NCBI RefSeq assembly: GCF_026240635.1
Contig: NZ_CP110848.1
Span: 436,501-500,500 of the forward strand
DNA length: 64,000 nt
Direction: 5' to 3'
DNA from: Trichothermofontia sichuanensis B231
Lineage (GTDB): Bacteria; Cyanobacteriota; Cyanobacteriia; B231
A program made the translations under genes and the position numbers. Shown in pieces: positions 52,551-61,440 of the stretch. How positions within the stretch are numbered: the stretch's first letter is position 1; each line of letters starts with the position of its first letter. A model generated the notes under the pieces. It was not told the DNA's origin, did no database searches, and saw only the letters and a list, made by a program, of their open reading frames with translations.

Positions 52551-53300
52551 TTAGCGCGTCAGGGGCACCCACTCAATCCCGGTGGCCCAGGTGCCGTCGG
52601 GGTGAAGCTCTAACCAACGATAACCAGGCGGTAGGTCATCCAGGGCAAAGCGGGGGACTTTGGGTTTGAATTGAATACAGGTGGAGGGGGCTGCTAAAAA
52701 GGTGATGCCCTGGGCCTCGGCTTGGAATTCCTGATGGATGTGGCCGAAAATCACCAGCCGCACGTGGGGATAGGGGCGTAGACGCGCCAGCAATTCCTCC
52801 CCATTGATCAGGGCGATCGCATCGGCCCACTCGGAATGCACGGAACAGGGGGGATGGTGCAGCGCAATCAGGGTGGGGAGCGTACCGGTTTGCAGTTGGG
52901 TATCTAGCCAGTTGAGGCTAGCGTCGCTTAAATAGCCCGCCACCTCACCTGGGCGGCTGGAGTCGAGGAGGAGGATTTGCCAACCCCCTTGATGGATGGC
53001 TTTGGCCGATCGCAGCGGCGGGCGATCGAGACATTGTGCCATCGTGGCCGGGTGGTCGTGGTTACCGGGCAGCCAGTAGCTCGGAATAGCGAGGGGGGTC
53101 AGCAGGTCAACCAGGCGATCGTAGGATTGGGGCGACGCATCCTGGGACACGTCCCCCGTTAGTAAGAGGAGGTCAGGTTGATCAGGTTGCGCTTGTAAGT
53201 GGGTCAGGACCGCCTGCAAACTGGCCGTAGTCGCGATCCCCTTCAGGAGTGCCTGGTCATCAGCTAGTAAATGAATATCTGTGAGTTGTACCACGCGCAT
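52551..53300 (-). CDS. cpdA: CpdA/Icc-type metallophosphoesterase
   Basis: The 249-residue protein has all five calcineurin-like motifs: QLTDIHLLAD, LLTGDVSQDAS, LPGNHDHPATM, IALHHPPCSVHS and VIFGHIHQEF, in the spacing of the CpdA/Icc (class III cyclic-nucleotide phosphodiesterase) family. It may hydrolyse 3',5'-cAMP, a known cyanobacterial messenger, but family members vary in substrate. The pentapeptide gene lies 18 bp upstream on the same strand, suggesting joint transcription. Confidence 0.82.
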   Translation of the reverse strand: MRVVQLTDIHLLADDQALLKGIATTASLQAVLTHLQAQPDQPDLLLLTGDVSQDASPQSYDRLVDLLTPLAIPSYWLPGNHDHPATMAQCLDRPPLRSAKAIHQGGWQILLLDSSRPGEVAGYLSDASLNWLDTQLQTGTLPTLIALHHPPCSVHSEWADAIALINGEELLARLRPYPHVRLVIFGHIHQEFQAEAQGITFLAAPSTCIQFKPKVPRFALDDLPPGYRWLELHPDGTWATGIEWVPLTR

Positions 53301-53318
53301 AGGGAGAGCCTGCCATAC

Positions 53319-53933
53319 CTACTTGCCACTGGGACACATCCGACGCACCATAAAGCCACTGGGCAAAATGGCATTGCACCAATTCACCCCATCCAGATGC
53401 GTGTGACTGAGGTTAGCGCCGCTCAAATTGGCACCACTCAGGTTGGCCCCCCGCAGATCCGCATGACTGAGATCAACACGCCGCAAATCCGCACTGCTGA
53501 GGTCAGCCCCGCGTAAAACACTGGTGGTCAGTTTGGCATCCCGCAGATTGGTATAGGTGAGGTTGGCCTCGGTCAAATTGGCACCACTCAGATCAGCGCC
53601 TAGCAGATCCGTCCCACTCAGGTCGAGTTTACTGAGGTTGACCTGGCGCAGGTAGCAATTGTGGCATTGGCGGGTATCGAGAAGCTGGCGGAGCTGGCGG
53701 GTGAGGGGGGCTGGCCCGGTGGCGGCACTGCTGTTGAGAACGGGAGGTTGACAAACCCCGCTGAGCAGCTCTGATCGCCCAGTGCGAGGATTTGTCCAAA
53801 AGCAACCATGTCGCTCTTGGGCAAGGCTTGACAGGGCTGCCAGGGTTCCTCCCAAGCCTAGGCAAATCCCCAGCAGCAGTAGGGAATGTTGGGGGAGCAA
53901 GGCAAACCGTGGATACGGGGAGAATAAGTTCAT
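53319..53933 (-). CDS. Exported pentapeptide-repeat protein
   Basis: The 204-residue protein starts MNLFSPYPRFALLPQHSLLL with a signal peptide or anchor and has a conserved cysteine segment (HGCFWTNPRTGRSEL, SGVCQPP, TRQCHNCYLRQVNL). From about residue 110 it has 16 or so A(D/N)LXX pentapeptides (GTDLLGADLSGANLTEANLT and more), forming a right-handed beta helix. It ends in CNAILPSGFMVRRMCPSGK. Function is unknown; such proteins are numerous in cyanobacteria and are often lumenal. A longer start at 53990 is possible. Confidence 0.85.
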   Translation of the reverse strand: MNLFSPYPRFALLPQHSLLLLGICLGLGGTLAALSSLAQERHGCFWTNPRTGRSELLSGVCQPPVLNSSAATGPAPLTRQLRQLLDTRQCHNCYLRQVNLSKLDLSGTDLLGADLSGANLTEANLTYTNLRDAKLTTSVLRGADLSSADLRRVDLSHADLRGANLSGANLSGANLSHTHLDGVNWCNAILPSGFMVRRMCPSGK

Positions 53934-54150
53934 AGTCAGCAGCTTCGTAAAGCGGGTAATGGATAGCATCCGGACCGAAGGTTTGGCCAAGGGAGCAGCG
54001 CCCAGGGTTAACCTCGGCGGCTAGGACTTAGGGGTTTAGAGAGTTTGCTTCCAGGTTAACTGAAGGGTTTAGCTTTGACGAGATGGGACCGGACGGGATG
54101 ACTCTTGGGTAACCAGCAGCCCTCATCCCCCACCCCCTTCTCCCATTACT

Positions 54151-54257
54151 TATAGTCATTACAATTGAGGCTGCAACAGCACCCTCACCCTCAGCCCCTC
54201 TTCCAGAGCGGGAGAGGGGAGTGAAAAACTGTATCGTTCTTATTTGGATTGACTATA
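54151..54257. mobile_element. MITE-like element, family 1, copy H
   Basis: The 107-bp copy begins TATAGTCATTACAATTGAGG and ends TTATTTGGATTGACTATA. It lies 24 bp beyond the stop of the J-TPR-WD40 gene. The preceding 54130 region has more GC-rich repeat fragments. Confidence 0.8.
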
Positions 54258-54280
54258 ATCCATCTTTAATGAAAAATTAA

Positions 54281-55807
54281 TCAATCCTTATGCAATCGCC
54301 ATACCTGGATCGTCTGATCGAAACTGCTGCTCAACAGGGTTTTGCCATCGGGGCTGAAGGCGAGGGCGGTCACAACATCTGTATGTCCCGTGAGGGTGTT
54401 CACTGCTTGACCGGTTTTCAGATGCCATAGCTTGACCGTATAGTCCTCACTGCCACTGGCGAGCAGCGTATGTTTGGGGCTAAAGGCCAGGGTGCGGATG
54501 GGCTGGCGATGACCGTGCAGGGTTTGTTGGGGCTGGGGCGAAGGGACAACGACATTGGACCAGAGATGAATTTGACCGGTGCGATCGCCTGTCGCAAGGT
54601 AGTACCCGTCGGCACTAGCTACCAAGCTAGCGATCGGTTGATCTTGAGCGATGGGTAAGTGAAGCGGTTCGCTAGTCCGCCAGTGATAGATACCGATCAG
54701 GGCATCTTCCCCCCCGCTATAGGCCACCTGCTTATCAGGGCTGATGGCCACTGCCCCAACCGGTCCCTGGTGGCTTTTCGCCATGCGGATGCGCTTACCC
54801 GCACTTAAATTCCAGAAGCAGACCTTACCCTCCGCATCACCACTAATCAGGACTTTGCAATCGGGACTGATGGCCAGCGTCTGAATCGAGCTGTTGTGCC
54901 CCGTCAGGGTCCGAATCAAACTGCTATCCCGGACATACCACAGCTTAATCGTGCCGTCCTTTCCCGCACTCGCGAGGATTTGACCATCCGGACTAAAGGC
55001 CACGCTCCACACCTGATCGCTATGCCCCGCAAGGGTAAAGAAGGGCTGCCCCGTTTGCAGATTCCACAGATACACCTGGGTATCCCAACTGCCACTGGCC
55101 AGAATCTTGCCATTCGGACTCAGGGCGATCGCGGCAATGCGATCGCGGTGTCCCAGTAAGGTTTGCACATTCCGCCAAACGCTTGGGGGCGGTGCAGGCG
55201 GCGGGGGTGGGGAAGTAGGGGGCGAGGGGCGAGTCTGAGCTTGTGCAGAAGTGTCTGGGGGAGCCGGGTTGCGTGATCGTTGCGGCTTGCTCGCTTTAGA
55301 TTTGGCCCAGCCTGGGTTTGCCGTGGTTTTACCGGCTTGCTTAGCGAGTTGTTGGGCCTTCTGGAAATCTTCAGTTGCCCCTAATTCAAACCCCAACATC
55401 GAGTGAATAAATCCCCGAAAGGTATACGCTCTAGCATAGTTAGGATCAAGCCGAATCGCAGCGCTCAACGCCGCCAGCGCCTCTTCATAGCGCCCCGCCT
55501 TGACGAGAACGACACCCCGTTGGTACCAAGCCTCAGCCCCACCCGCCTGGGTTGTAACCTGGGTGTGGGTTGGGTCGGGGATGGTTGCTTCTGGTTCAGG
55601 CAGGTGATAGGTCCGTAGCTGTTCATAGGCTGCATTGATCACTTTCAGCTTGGCCTCGGCCTGCTTTTGCAGTACCGCATCATGGGGGAAGCGATCGGGG
55701 TGCCAAGTTCGGACGAGTCGGCGATAGGCGTGTTTGATTTCGCTTAGGGAGGCACCGGGCTGAAGCTCAAGGACGGCGTAGTAGGAACGGATTTGGGCAG
55801 TTAACAT
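54281..55807 (-). CDS. DnaJ-domain, TPR and WD40 fusion protein
   Basis: The 508-residue protein has an N-terminal J domain (YYAVLELQPGASLSEIKHAY, then RTWHPDRFPHD with the HPD motif), two TPR-like units (GVVLVKAGRYEEALAALSAA), a basic Pro-rich linker, and seven WD40 repeats from about residue 215 (for example TLLGHRDRIAAIALSPNGKI and LAFSPDGKTLLSSSFDQTI). The J domain would recruit a DnaK-type Hsp70 to clients held by the propeller. Start ATG is at 55807. It is not in an evident operon. Confidence 0.88.
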   Translation of the reverse strand: MLTAQIRSYYAVLELQPGASLSEIKHAYRRLVRTWHPDRFPHDAVLQKQAEAKLKVINAAYEQLRTYHLPEPEATIPDPTHTQVTTQAGGAEAWYQRGVVLVKAGRYEEALAALSAAIRLDPNYARAYTFRGFIHSMLGFELGATEDFQKAQQLAKQAGKTTANPGWAKSKASKPQRSRNPAPPDTSAQAQTRPSPPTSPPPPPAPPPSVWRNVQTLLGHRDRIAAIALSPNGKILASGSWDTQVYLWNLQTGQPFFTLAGHSDQVWSVAFSPDGQILASAGKDGTIKLWYVRDSSLIRTLTGHNSSIQTLAISPDCKVLISGDAEGKVCFWNLSAGKRIRMAKSHQGPVGAVAISPDKQVAYSGGEDALIGIYHWRTSEPLHLPIAQDQPIASLVASADGYYLATGDRTGQIHLWSNVVVPSPQPQQTLHGHRQPIRTLAFSPKHTLLASGSEDYTVKLWHLKTGQAVNTLTGHTDVVTALAFSPDGKTLLSSSFDQTIQVWRLHKD

Positions 55808-55964
55808 GGGCAACTGGCAGCGGTAGTTCAGAGGCAGAACATGCTTGTCTCAGCATTCCCTCTTGAGAGGTGTCACTACCAAGTGCCACTACCACCCGTT
55901 TCCAGGAACGCCTCTCTGCCAACGATTCCCTCGTGTATTTCTCGGGTGTTCAGCTGTCAGAGGC

Positions 55965-56295
55965 CGATCGCCTTAGTGATGCAGGGCGGTGCTGAAAGGC
56001 TTACGGTGTTTACCGTCTTAGCTGAGACAGGGGCTAGCCAGGCGGGAGGATACCCTGAGACGCGTTAGCCTGACCACAACTGTGTTCCCTGCCACGTCCT
56101 CATCCGCCCCCGGCTTATGCGTCGCAATGTCAGCGTCAGGTGTTAGACTGCCAGACTGAGTTTGCAAACGGCCTGCAATTTTCACCCTCAGACCATCTTG
56201 GGTTTTCTACACCCCTAAGACGGCGCCACAGCAAACTCGGTATACTGCCTCATCTTAGGCTCATGGAATGCCAACACGATATCCTCTTGGGGAAC
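55965..56295. repeat. 331-bp direct repeat, copy 1 (includes the xisI 3' end)
   Basis: This segment recurs at 57976-58306 with a single base difference (C at 56231 versus T at 58242). It holds the last 81 bases of xisI plus 250 bases downstream, including an imperfect GGCTAGCC/GGGTTAGCC-type dyad near 56030-56070. The repeats bound a 2011-bp unit that carries xisI, xisH and the NurA-like gene. Confidence 0.95.
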
Positions 56296-56562
56296 ACCTT
56301 CACCAATTAAATCAGTCGCAATACCGTTTTCAGTCCAATCTTCTTCGATCCAAAATTTACCATCCCGAATCCGAACATAGACTGTCATCCCAGTAATACG
56401 TTCCCCATTCTGCCAACCAAGGTTCATCCAGATATAGTGAGCTTTAGCCTGATCTACAATCAAAAACGTTTCAATATCTGGATTAGGGCGACGTTTAGTC
56501 AACTCCACGTATTCAGTCAGAATACGTTCAATTAACTTTTGATACTTTGTTAATTTATCCAT
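56215..56562 (-). CDS. xisI: XisI, fdxN element excision controlling factor
   Basis: The 115-residue protein starts MDKLTKYQKLIERILTEYVE and has DIETFLIVDQAKAHYIWMNL, GWQNGERITGMTVYVRIRDG, KFWIEEDWTENGIATDLIGE and VPQEDIVLAFHEPKMR, the XisI pattern (PF08869). With XisH it controls excision of the fdxN element in heterocyst formers, yet xisHI pairs are spread widely in genomes without that element, so the real role is unclear. It overlaps xisH by 13 bp. Its last 26 codons lie in the direct repeat. Confidence 0.92.
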   Translation of the reverse strand: MDKLTKYQKLIERILTEYVELTKRRPNPDIETFLIVDQAKAHYIWMNLGWQNGERITGMTVYVRIRDGKFWIEEDWTENGIATDLIGEGVPQEDIVLAFHEPKMRQYTEFAVAPS

Positions 56563-56966
56563 CGCAGAATTTCCTCCATTTCTATATCTACAACAATGAT
56601 GGGAAGTTGATGTTTATTGAGAATGAGTTGAGTCACATCCTGAGTAAAAAAAGTATTGTATGCAACTTTATTGACAGCAACATACAACTTACGATCTGGG
56701 GCTATTTCCTCTAAAAGATAGCGGTATATATCATACTGACCCAGAGCCTCTTTCAAATCTTGAATCTTAGACGCTCCAACAAAGCTTTTTACCTCCACAA
56801 CTAGCTTCTGCCCATTTCGTTCAACCGCGATCGGACGTTCAGCACCCAGATCAGCATATAGCACGGTTCTGCGGTATTGAATGATGTAAGGATCATCTGT
56901 AACCCACCAGCCATCCTTAATCAAGGCATTTTTTACAGCATTGTGGATAATATCTAGTTTGGGCAT
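56550..56966 (-). CDS. xisH: XisH, fdxN element excision controlling factor
   Basis: The 138-residue protein starts MPKLDIIHNAVKNALIKDGW and has LYADLGAERPIAVERNGQKL, VVEVKSFVGASKIQDLKEAL and YDIYRYLLEEIAPDRKLYVA, the XisH signature (PF08814). The D...E-x-K arrangement (AERP...VEVKSF) fits a PD-(D/E)XK nuclease fold. It is co-transcribed with xisI (overlap) and lies just after the NurA-like gene. Its AT content is higher than that of neighbouring housekeeping genes, in line with horizontal gain. Confidence 0.92.
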   Translation of the reverse strand: MPKLDIIHNAVKNALIKDGWWVTDDPYIIQYRRTVLYADLGAERPIAVERNGQKLVVEVKSFVGASKIQDLKEALGQYDIYRYLLEEIAPDRKLYVAVNKVAYNTFFTQDVTQLILNKHQLPIIVVDIEMEEILRWIN

Positions 56967-57034
56967 AAATTAAGTATATTTCAGGCTCTTATTGGTCAGG
57001 GTACAACTCCAGTTTAGTTTGCAAATTATCAAGT

Positions 57035-57628
57035 CTAGGAGTGACCCACCTCTCGTGCAATGAAATCCCCTGGCTTTGTTTCTGTTAAGTTGACAATTTC
57101 TAAGACAAGTGAAATTTCTAGTACTTCTTGGCAAAATCCCAAGAGCGTTGACAGATTTGTGCAAATTTGTTCCTTCTTGTACGAAAATATTTCTTCTGGC
57201 TTCTCGCCTAAAAAGTCGATTAATTGTTTTACTGGTTCTAAAGTTAAAAACTCATCATAAATAGCAACCAGATGTTCTTGATGGGTAATTAGAATATTTT
57301 GTGGATAATACGCTTTACCCAATATGACTGGATCATCCAGTGAGTTCATCCGGATCTGCTGACCTCTATGAAAGCAGATATAGCCCGCCGCATAGATAGC
57401 AATACATAAACCGTTGTAAAACTGCTCACTGTTATAGCTACCATCAATCGCGTAGAACCGGCGATCGCTATCATCGATTTGATCGAATGGAATAATCTCA
57501 AAGATTTGGGGAATCTCTATATTCTCCTTGTGCCCAACTACGGGAATACCATAATTTTTGTTGCTTCTTGCGTTGATATGTTTAGCAACTAACTCAATGG
57601 CGTTGTCAGGAATCTCTTTTCTGGGCAT
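57035..57628 (-). CDS. NurA-like nuclease-domain protein, probably frameshifted near its C-terminus
   Basis: The 197-residue frame starts MPRKEIPDNAIELVAKHINA and has FYAIDGSYNSEQFYNGLCIA near residue 58, resembling the DGS motif of NurA nucleases, then IYAAGYICFHRGQQ and LLGFCQEVLEISLVLEIV. It stops after FIAREVGHS, but a shift of one base in the GGTGGG run (about 57046-57051) continues as WVTPRLDNLQTKLELYPDQ to a stop at 56989-56991. The longer reading looks more natural, so a one-base insertion is suspected. NurA assignment rests on one motif. The gene lies upstream of xisH in the same direction. Confidence 0.6.
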   Translation of the reverse strand: MPRKEIPDNAIELVAKHINARSNKNYGIPVVGHKENIEIPQIFEIIPFDQIDDSDRRFYAIDGSYNSEQFYNGLCIAIYAAGYICFHRGQQIRMNSLDDPVILGKAYYPQNILITHQEHLVAIYDEFLTLEPVKQLIDFLGEKPEEIFSYKKEQICTNLSTLLGFCQEVLEISLVLEIVNLTETKPGDFIAREVGHS

Positions 57629-57975
57629 ACTTTGTTTTCAGCACTTTTATCTGCAGCAATTGTATCCAATAGCTTTGAATTGATGTACATCTAGAAGTCT
57701 TATATACCTCAGCTTTATCATATCATCCCTAACTATGTAACCCTACTAGCAGGTTTGAGATGTAACCTGATCACCCTGTTTTCATGCCTACTGTGCTCTG
57801 ACTATTAACGGGTATGCCTTGGGTTGTGACCTCACTATTGACCCAGCAGGCTAATGTCTGAATTCATCCGCCATTTTAGCCTATTCCCCAGCATCAGACA
57901 CCTTTGGTTGGTCGGTTGCAATGAGGTGTAATGATTTGTTATACCCCGATTGCCTCTTAACCATTGCCTCCTAGG
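57629..57975. other. AT-rich upstream region of the NurA-like/xisHI cassette
   Basis: No gene is seen. The region probably carries the minus-strand promoter of the cassette; TATGAT-like hexamers occur near 57715-57725 (minus strand), but no well-spaced -35 was found. Its base composition is closer to that of the cassette than to the flanking nadE. Confidence 0.5.
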
Positions 57976-58306
57976 CGATCGCCTTAGTGATGCAGGGCGG
58001 TGCTGAAAGGCTTACGGTGTTTACCGTCTTAGCTGAGACAGGGGCTAGCCAGGCGGGAGGATACCCTGAGACGCGTTAGCCTGACCACAACTGTGTTCCC
58101 TGCCACGTCCTCATCCGCCCCCGGCTTATGCGTCGCAATGTCAGCGTCAGGTGTTAGACTGCCAGACTGAGTTTGCAAACGGCCTGCAATTTTCACCCTC
58201 AGACCATCTTGGGTTTTCTACACCCCTAAGACGGCGCCACAGTAAACTCGGTATACTGCCTCATCTTAGGCTCATGGAATGCCAACACGATATCCTCTTG
58301 GGGAAC
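57976..58306. repeat. 331-bp direct repeat, copy 2
   Basis: It is identical to 55965-56295 except for one base. It ends 148 bp before the nadE start. Because it includes the tail of an xisI gene, it must derive from a second cassette or from the junction of an integrated circle. Confidence 0.95.
58226..58306 (-). pseudogene. 3' fragment of a second xisI
   Basis: These 81 bases on the minus strand encode the last 26 residues of XisI (VPQEDIVLAFHEPKMRQYTE and onward) with one substitution (Ala to Thr near the end) and its stop codon. The upstream part of the gene is missing: the sequence changes abruptly to unrelated DNA at 58307. Confidence 0.85.
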
Positions 58307-58454
58307 CCTGTTGGGGGATGGGGGACTGCCTGGTTGCCAAACTGGGGCGCTTCCGGCCTATTGTCTCGAAGATCAAGGGCCACTTTCAAGCGTCGGTCCG
58401 GTGCTGGGCACAATCCCGCTCCCCCTATACACCGTAAGAAGAAAATTACGCGAC

Positions 58455-60176
58455 ATGAAAATTGCGATCGCTCAACTGAATCCCACCATCGGTGATCTGG
58501 CCGGTAATGCCCAGCGAATTTTGCAGGCTGCCCAACAGGGGGCCGATCGCCAGGTGCGGCTTCTCCTCACCCCGGAACTCTCCCTTTGTGGTTATCCCCC
58601 CAGGGATTTGTTGCTCAATCCCGGTTTTATCCAGGCTATCCAGACCACCCTGGCCCAGTTAGCCAGAGACCTTCCTCCCAAGGTGGCGGTGCTCGTTGGT
58701 GCGGTGCATCCTAATCCCCTTTGCGCCCAAGATGGCGGTAAACCCCTGTTTAATAGCATTGCCCTGCTACAAGACGGGGAAATCCAGCAACACTTTCACA
58801 AACGGCTATTGCCTACCTATGACGTGTTTGATGAAGCTCGCTACTTCACCCCTGGCCAAACCCCGAACTGCTTTGAGCTAGATGGCCTGCGGATTGGGGT
58901 CACAATTTGTGAAGATCTCTGGAATGACGAGGAATTCTGGGGCCAGCGACGTTACCTCCATAACCCGATTCAGGACCTGGCGGCGATCGGGGTTGATATA
59001 ACGATTAATTTATCGGCTTCACCCTATACGGTTGGAAAGCAGAAAATTCGGGAAGCGATGCTGGGACACTTGGCACGTCGTTATGATCAGCCGCTCCTGT
59101 ATGCCAACCAGGTAGGGGGAAATGATGACCTGATTTTTGATGGTAGCAGCGTGGCCGTTAACCGCCAGGGGAAGTTAGTGGGTCGGGCTGCCGCCTTTGC
59201 CCCTGATTGGCTGGAATTGGAGTTTGACCCGACGCAGCGGGACCTGGTACCCGGCATCCTGGCCCCAGCCCCGGAACATGAAACAGCGGAAATCTGGCAG
59301 GCCCTGGTGTTGGGGGTGCGGGACTACGCCCTCAAATGTGGCTTTCGCAACATTGTGGTGGGTCTCAGTGGGGGGATTGATTCAGCGCTGGTGGCCGCGA
59401 TCGCGGTGGCGGCATTGGGACCTGACCACGTGTTGGGCGTGCTGATGCCCTCTCCCTACAGTTCCGAACATTCGGTGACAGACGCCTTGGCTCTGGTTAA
59501 AAATCTGGGGATAGCCCACCAAATTTTGCCGATCGCGGATCTTATGCAGGGGTTTGATCGCACTCTGGCCCCGCTCTTCGGCGATTGCCCCCCCGATATC
59601 ACCGAAGAGAATATCCAATCCCGGATTCGGGGCACCTTACTCATGGCAATCTCTAATAAGTTGGGGCACCTGCTGCTCTCGACCGGCAATAAGTCAGAGA
59701 TGGCGGTGGGGTATTGCACCCTCTATGGCGATATGGATGGCGGGCTAGCCGCGATCGCCGATGTGCCAAAGATGCAGGTCTATGCCCTATGCCAATGGTT
59801 AAACCAGGGGGGATGGCATACCGGGGAGGGGCACCCCCAAGCGGTGATTCCTGAAAATATCCTGACCAAGGCACCCAGTGCCGAACTGCGTCCCAACCAA
59901 ATGGATACGGATTCCCTCCCCCCCTACCCGATCCTGGATGATATTCTGGCGCGTTTAATTGAAGCCCATCAGTCTCTAGAGGAGATTGTGGCCGCCGGCC
60001 ATGAAGCGGCGATCGTGGAAAAAGTTGCCCGGTTAGTCGATCGCTCAGAATTTAAACGCAGACAAGCCCCCCCCGGCCTGAAAATTACCGATCGGGCCTT
60101 TGGGACAGGTTGGCGGATGCCGATCGCCCAACGGTGGCAGCGTACTCGCCAAACGTCAGCGACCAGGGTATCGTAA
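58455..60176 (+). CDS. nadE: Glutamine-hydrolysing NAD+ synthase
   Basis: The 573-residue protein has an N-terminal nitrilase-type amidase domain (MKIAIAQLNPTIGDLAGNAQ, LTPELSLCGYPPRDLL, HKRLLPTYDVFDEARYF and the nucleophile Cys in GVTICEDLWND) and a C-terminal synthetase with the PP-loop IVVGLSGGIDSALVAA, LLSTGNKSEMAVGYC and EFKRRQAPPGLKIT. It converts deamido-NAD to NAD with ammonia from glutamine in the cytoplasm. ATG at 58455 gives the conserved start. A family 1 element begins at the base after its stop codon. Confidence 0.96.
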   Translation: MKIAIAQLNPTIGDLAGNAQRILQAAQQGADRQVRLLLTPELSLCGYPPRDLLLNPGFIQAIQTTLAQLARDLPPKVAVLVGAVHPNPLCAQDGGKPLFNSIALLQDGEIQQHFHKRLLPTYDVFDEARYFTPGQTPNCFELDGLRIGVTICEDLWNDEEFWGQRRYLHNPIQDLAAIGVDITINLSASPYTVGKQKIREAMLGHLARRYDQPLLYANQVGGNDDLIFDGSSVAVNRQGKLVGRAAAFAPDWLELEFDPTQRDLVPGILAPAPEHETAEIWQALVLGVRDYALKCGFRNIVVGLSGGIDSALVAAIAVAALGPDHVLGVLMPSPYSSEHSVTDALALVKNLGIAHQILPIADLMQGFDRTLAPLFGDCPPDITEENIQSRIRGTLLMAISNKLGHLLLSTGNKSEMAVGYCTLYGDMDGGLAAIADVPKMQVYALCQWLNQGGWHTGEGHPQAVIPENILTKAPSAELRPNQMDTDSLPPYPILDDILARLIEAHQSLEEIVAAGHEAAIVEKVARLVDRSEFKRRQAPPGLKITDRAFGTGWRMPIAQRWQRTRQTSATRVS

Positions 60177-60280
60177 TCTAGTCATGGCAATTTAGACTGA
60201 GACAGCACCCTCACCTTTAGCCCCTCTCCCAGAGCGGGGGGGAGTGAAAAACTGTATCGTTCTTATTTGGATTGACCATA
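60177..60280. mobile_element. MITE-like element, family 1, copy I
   Basis: The ~104-bp copy begins TCTAGTCATGGCAATTTAGA and ends TTATTTGGATTGACCATA. It directly follows the nadE stop codon (60174-60176). The first base pair has drifted from the TATA consensus. Confidence 0.75.
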
Positions 60281-60361
60281 GATCCCTGTCGGCTGAAAAA
60301 CCGGCAACTGATATCAGTACCTCCCCCGCCATCACGCCCAGCGTCGTGCACTCCCCCTCAC

Positions 60362-61003
60362 CTACCGCAGCGAGAATGGGAAACTCATCGTTTCATTATT
60401 GTTGTCAACACTGCCTTCGAGATCTTGCACCTGGCCTTTGACTAAAATTCTTAACCGGAAGGGAATCGGGCCGCGTTCGGGGCGACAGCGGGTAAAGAGG
60501 TTGACCTTGGCCACATAGTCACCCGGAACACCCCGATTTGGGGGCCAAAAAACATTCTCGACCGGGTTAGTCCGCGGTTCCGTGCAGTCTGCATTAGCGT
60601 CCACATCCAACGTGCCACCGGACGGAACACTACGGTTCATATAGGAAACCGTTTGGCCTTGGGAATCCGTCACGGCCAGATCGAGATCGTCAATTGTGGC
60701 CCAACGCAGCGTGACTTGTACATCCCCTGTTCCCAGCACAGGTTCATCAGGACTAGCAGCAACAGGGGTATTGGAAATACAAAAAACGCCCAGATCAATC
60801 AGTTCACCCCTTGCGGTCCGCATGTAGCAGACCAAGCGATCGGCTTCGCTTTCGGAAACAATAGGATACCCTAGGCGCTCAGCCGGCACTTGGGCGACAG
60901 CCACAGGAATCCCCATGCAAAGTACCGGAGCAGATAGCAGTGTCAGTGCAACCGCAGTCAGTCCCCGGCGCAAGGATGCGTCATGCAGAGAGGGAAAGAG
61001 CAT
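60362..61003 (-). CDS. Exported protein with DUF2135-like domain
   Basis: The 213-residue protein has a signal peptide (LRRGLTAVALTLLSAPVLCM) and a C-terminal beta-sandwich region with VTLRWATIDDLDLAVTDSQG, GGTLDVDANADC, ENVFWPPNRGVPGDYVAKVN and FRLRILVKGQVQ. This is the pattern of DUF2135/YfaP-like domains (L-W-x(n)-D-L-D-L and G-x-L-D-x-D-x-N). Several cysteines may form disulfides. It is likely periplasmic or surface-located; function is unknown. Confidence 0.75.
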   Translation of the reverse strand: MLFPSLHDASLRRGLTAVALTLLSAPVLCMGIPVAVAQVPAERLGYPIVSESEADRLVCYMRTARGELIDLGVFCISNTPVAASPDEPVLGTGDVQVTLRWATIDDLDLAVTDSQGQTVSYMNRSVPSGGTLDVDANADCTEPRTNPVENVFWPPNRGVPGDYVAKVNLFTRCRPERGPIPFRLRILVKGQVQDLEGSVDNNNETMSFPFSLR

Positions 61004-61217
61004 GGCAGCAGTACCAATTTCATTACCTCTAGCGTACTCAATAACCCCGTCTGCATCTATTAAGTTTATAGCTCTAAGTTTAAATTTATAGCTCTAAGTT
61101 TTGCGCAGCTCAGCCCCAACCCCCCCTAACAATCCCTCAGGCCAGCACACAGACTCCGTCATCATACATTATCGACAACTCTCCTGAGTTGATGGGGGGG
61201 AGGCTACTCCGATCGTT
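61004..61217. other. Intergenic region
   Basis: No gene is seen. TTTATAGCTCTAAGTTT is present twice (about 61065 and 61086). Together with the following family 2 element and 61441-61645 it forms a 640-bp gene-free interval. Confidence 0.6.
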
Positions 61218-61440
61218 TACAGCCTTTACCTCAATCATAAGGTACAGTTTTACCGGGGTAGGCTGGGGGCAACCCGCGGGTGTGGCCCTCACCCTCAATC
61301 CCTATCCCAGAGCCGGAGAGGAATTGAGGGTGAGGGTTTGCTTCTCCCAAGTGGGGAGAAGGAACTGGGGGATGAGGGCTGCCGGTCGGATCCAGAGCCA
61401 AACCTTAACGGTGTACTGAGTAAATTAGGTAAAAGCTGTA
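61218..61440. mobile_element. MITE-like element, family 2, intact copy
   Basis: The 223-bp element begins TACAGCCTTTACCT and ends AGGTAAAAGCTGTA. It is close to the copy at 10418-10641 along its whole length, including CCCGCGGGTG and GATGAGGGCTGCCGGTCGG. It has no coding frame. Confidence 0.8.

Noticed and set aside
55841-56068. 75-codon plus-strand frame across the left edge of the 331-bp repeat
   Set aside because: It has no motif, no ribosome-binding site, and its repeat counterpart at 57990 does not have the same upstream frame.
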